Below are positions 63,151-64,000 of a DNA stretch of 64,000 nucleotides, one piece after another. The first letter of the stretch is position 1, and each line of letters begins with the position of its first letter. The notes below the pieces were generated by a model. It worked only from the letters and a program-made list of their open reading frames with translations, had not been told where the DNA came from and made no database searches. The DNA lies in contig OZ025880.1 of the NCBI GenBank assembly GCA_964019415.1, positions 5,472,585-5,536,584 on the forward strand, given 5' to 3'. A program made the translations under genes and the position numbers. This DNA is from Ianthella basta. Its lineage: Eukaryota; Porifera; Demospongiae; Verongiida; Ianthellidae.

Positions 63151-64000
63151 ATGGCAAATCATCTTTACAGCTACCAGAGAGAACGGATCACATCTTTGTT
63201 GGAGGAGGGCAAGAACATCTTGCAAATTGTGACACTTTTTGGAGTCAGAGGGATGAAGAACCTCGCGTGCTACAGTTAGAAAGTGGGTAAATCGATGGAG
63301 AACCAACCGTGGGTTGAAGGATCAGCATCGCTCTGGACAACCAAATAAGATTACCCAGGAAATGGCAGTCTTTATGGAAGCAAAGATGGAAGAAAATGAT
63401 GAAAAAAAATCTGCTGAGCTGCACCGGCTGATAGCAAGGCATTTCTCAGCAGATATGTCAGCACCAACCATAAGGAGGTACATTCGGAAAAAACTGGAGT
63501 GGGTAGTGGTACAGACCAGATTCAGTCCTATGATTTCAGAATAAAACAAGATCAAAAGACGGCAAAAAGTGCCTTGAAGAGAAGGACACATTTGACAACG
63601 TCATCTGGTCAGATGAGAGCTCTGTACGGTTGACACAACATGCCCAGACCATGAGGGTCAAAATTGGAAAAGACCGTGTGCTTAAGTCACAAGCTAAAAA
63701 TGCTCTCAAAGTGCATGTTGGGCTGCCATAGCCAGAAGAGGGGCCACACACATCTGTGTTTGACCAGACAATGGAGGGTCCACTGTATGTTAAAATCTTA
63801 GAGGACTTCCTTTTGCCCTTCCTGACTGCAAAGTTTCCTGATGCTCATTATTGATTTACGCAATACAATGATTCAAAGCATACTAGTCATGTGGCAAAGG
63901 ACTTCTGTGAGAGCAAAGGGATCAACTGGTGGCCAATACCTGCCAGCAGTGCGGACTTCAACCCAATTGAGAGGGTATGGAAGGAGCTTAAGCATTTCAT
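63151..64000 (+). pseudogene. Tc1-like transposase, broken, runs off the window
   Basis: It starts MANHLYSYQRERITSLLEEG and reaches a stop or shift near 63280. A frame at 63314-63544 continues the helix-turn-helix part (LKDQHRSGQPNKITQEM; SAPTIRRYIRKKLEW). After more shifts come ARRGATHICVFDQTMEGPLY, TQYNDSKHTSHVAKDF and the final PASSADFNPIERVWKELKHF. These are the catalytic blocks of Tc1/mariner-type transposases. Several stops make it inactive; the 3' end lies beyond the window. Confidence 0.75.

Overview
The window is animal-type nuclear DNA: intron-rich genes with GT/AG splice signals, short symmetric exons, long CA and GA microsatellites, and a dense mix of DNA transposons and non-LTR retrotransposons. 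An early-branching invertebrate such as a sponge would fit, but nothing here proves the phylum. I see no prokaryotic operons, CRISPR array, rRNA or convincing tRNA. Most long open frames are not genes. The real host coding signal is a set of short minus-strand exons that can be chained by splice sites and reading phase.

Host genes. About 13 kb (roughly 1.93-15.08 kb, copy A) recurs in the same orientation at about 25.06-41.13 kb (copy B). Each copy carries a minus-strand protein kinase gene with identical exon lengths across the catalytic domain (A: 10938 down to 7751; B: 33044 down to 29355). The kinase has HRDIKASNILL and APE motifs but DFD in place of DFG. Copy A has also lost the first glycine of its Gly-rich loop. 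Upstream of copy B, four exons encode ankyrin repeats (58885, 57783, 56809, 46186), followed by a linker exon (44752). They join in phase and suggest an ankyrin-linker-kinase protein. Downstream of the kinase, both copies carry fragments of a tubulin-tyrosine-ligase-like (TTLL) gene, and both are broken. Small duplicated exons occur at 0.8-1.15 kb and 61.8-62.4 kb.

Mobile DNA. The large intron at 46.2-56.7 kb holds two head-to-tail R2-like elements (C2H2 fingers, reverse transcriptase, restriction-like endonuclease) that abut (GA)n tracts. A different 5'-truncated endonuclease-type LINE with a 13-bp target duplication lies at 36.52-38.63 kb. A Crypton/DUF3504-like tyrosine recombinase pseudogene (41.88-43.04 kb) sits between two long palindromes. 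Non-autonomous DNA elements with exact target duplications can be delimited at 16.2, 21.9, 29.8, 33.5 and 35.2 kb. Tc1-like transposase remnants lie at 16.7 kb and 63.15-64.0 kb.

The least explained signal is a family of hairpins with roughly 40-bp arms that differ from copy to copy but share a GC-rich core around GGCGCGAAGCGCC (41.7, 55.0 and 60.5 kb, and a variant at 43.3 kb). One pair brackets the tyrosine recombinase.
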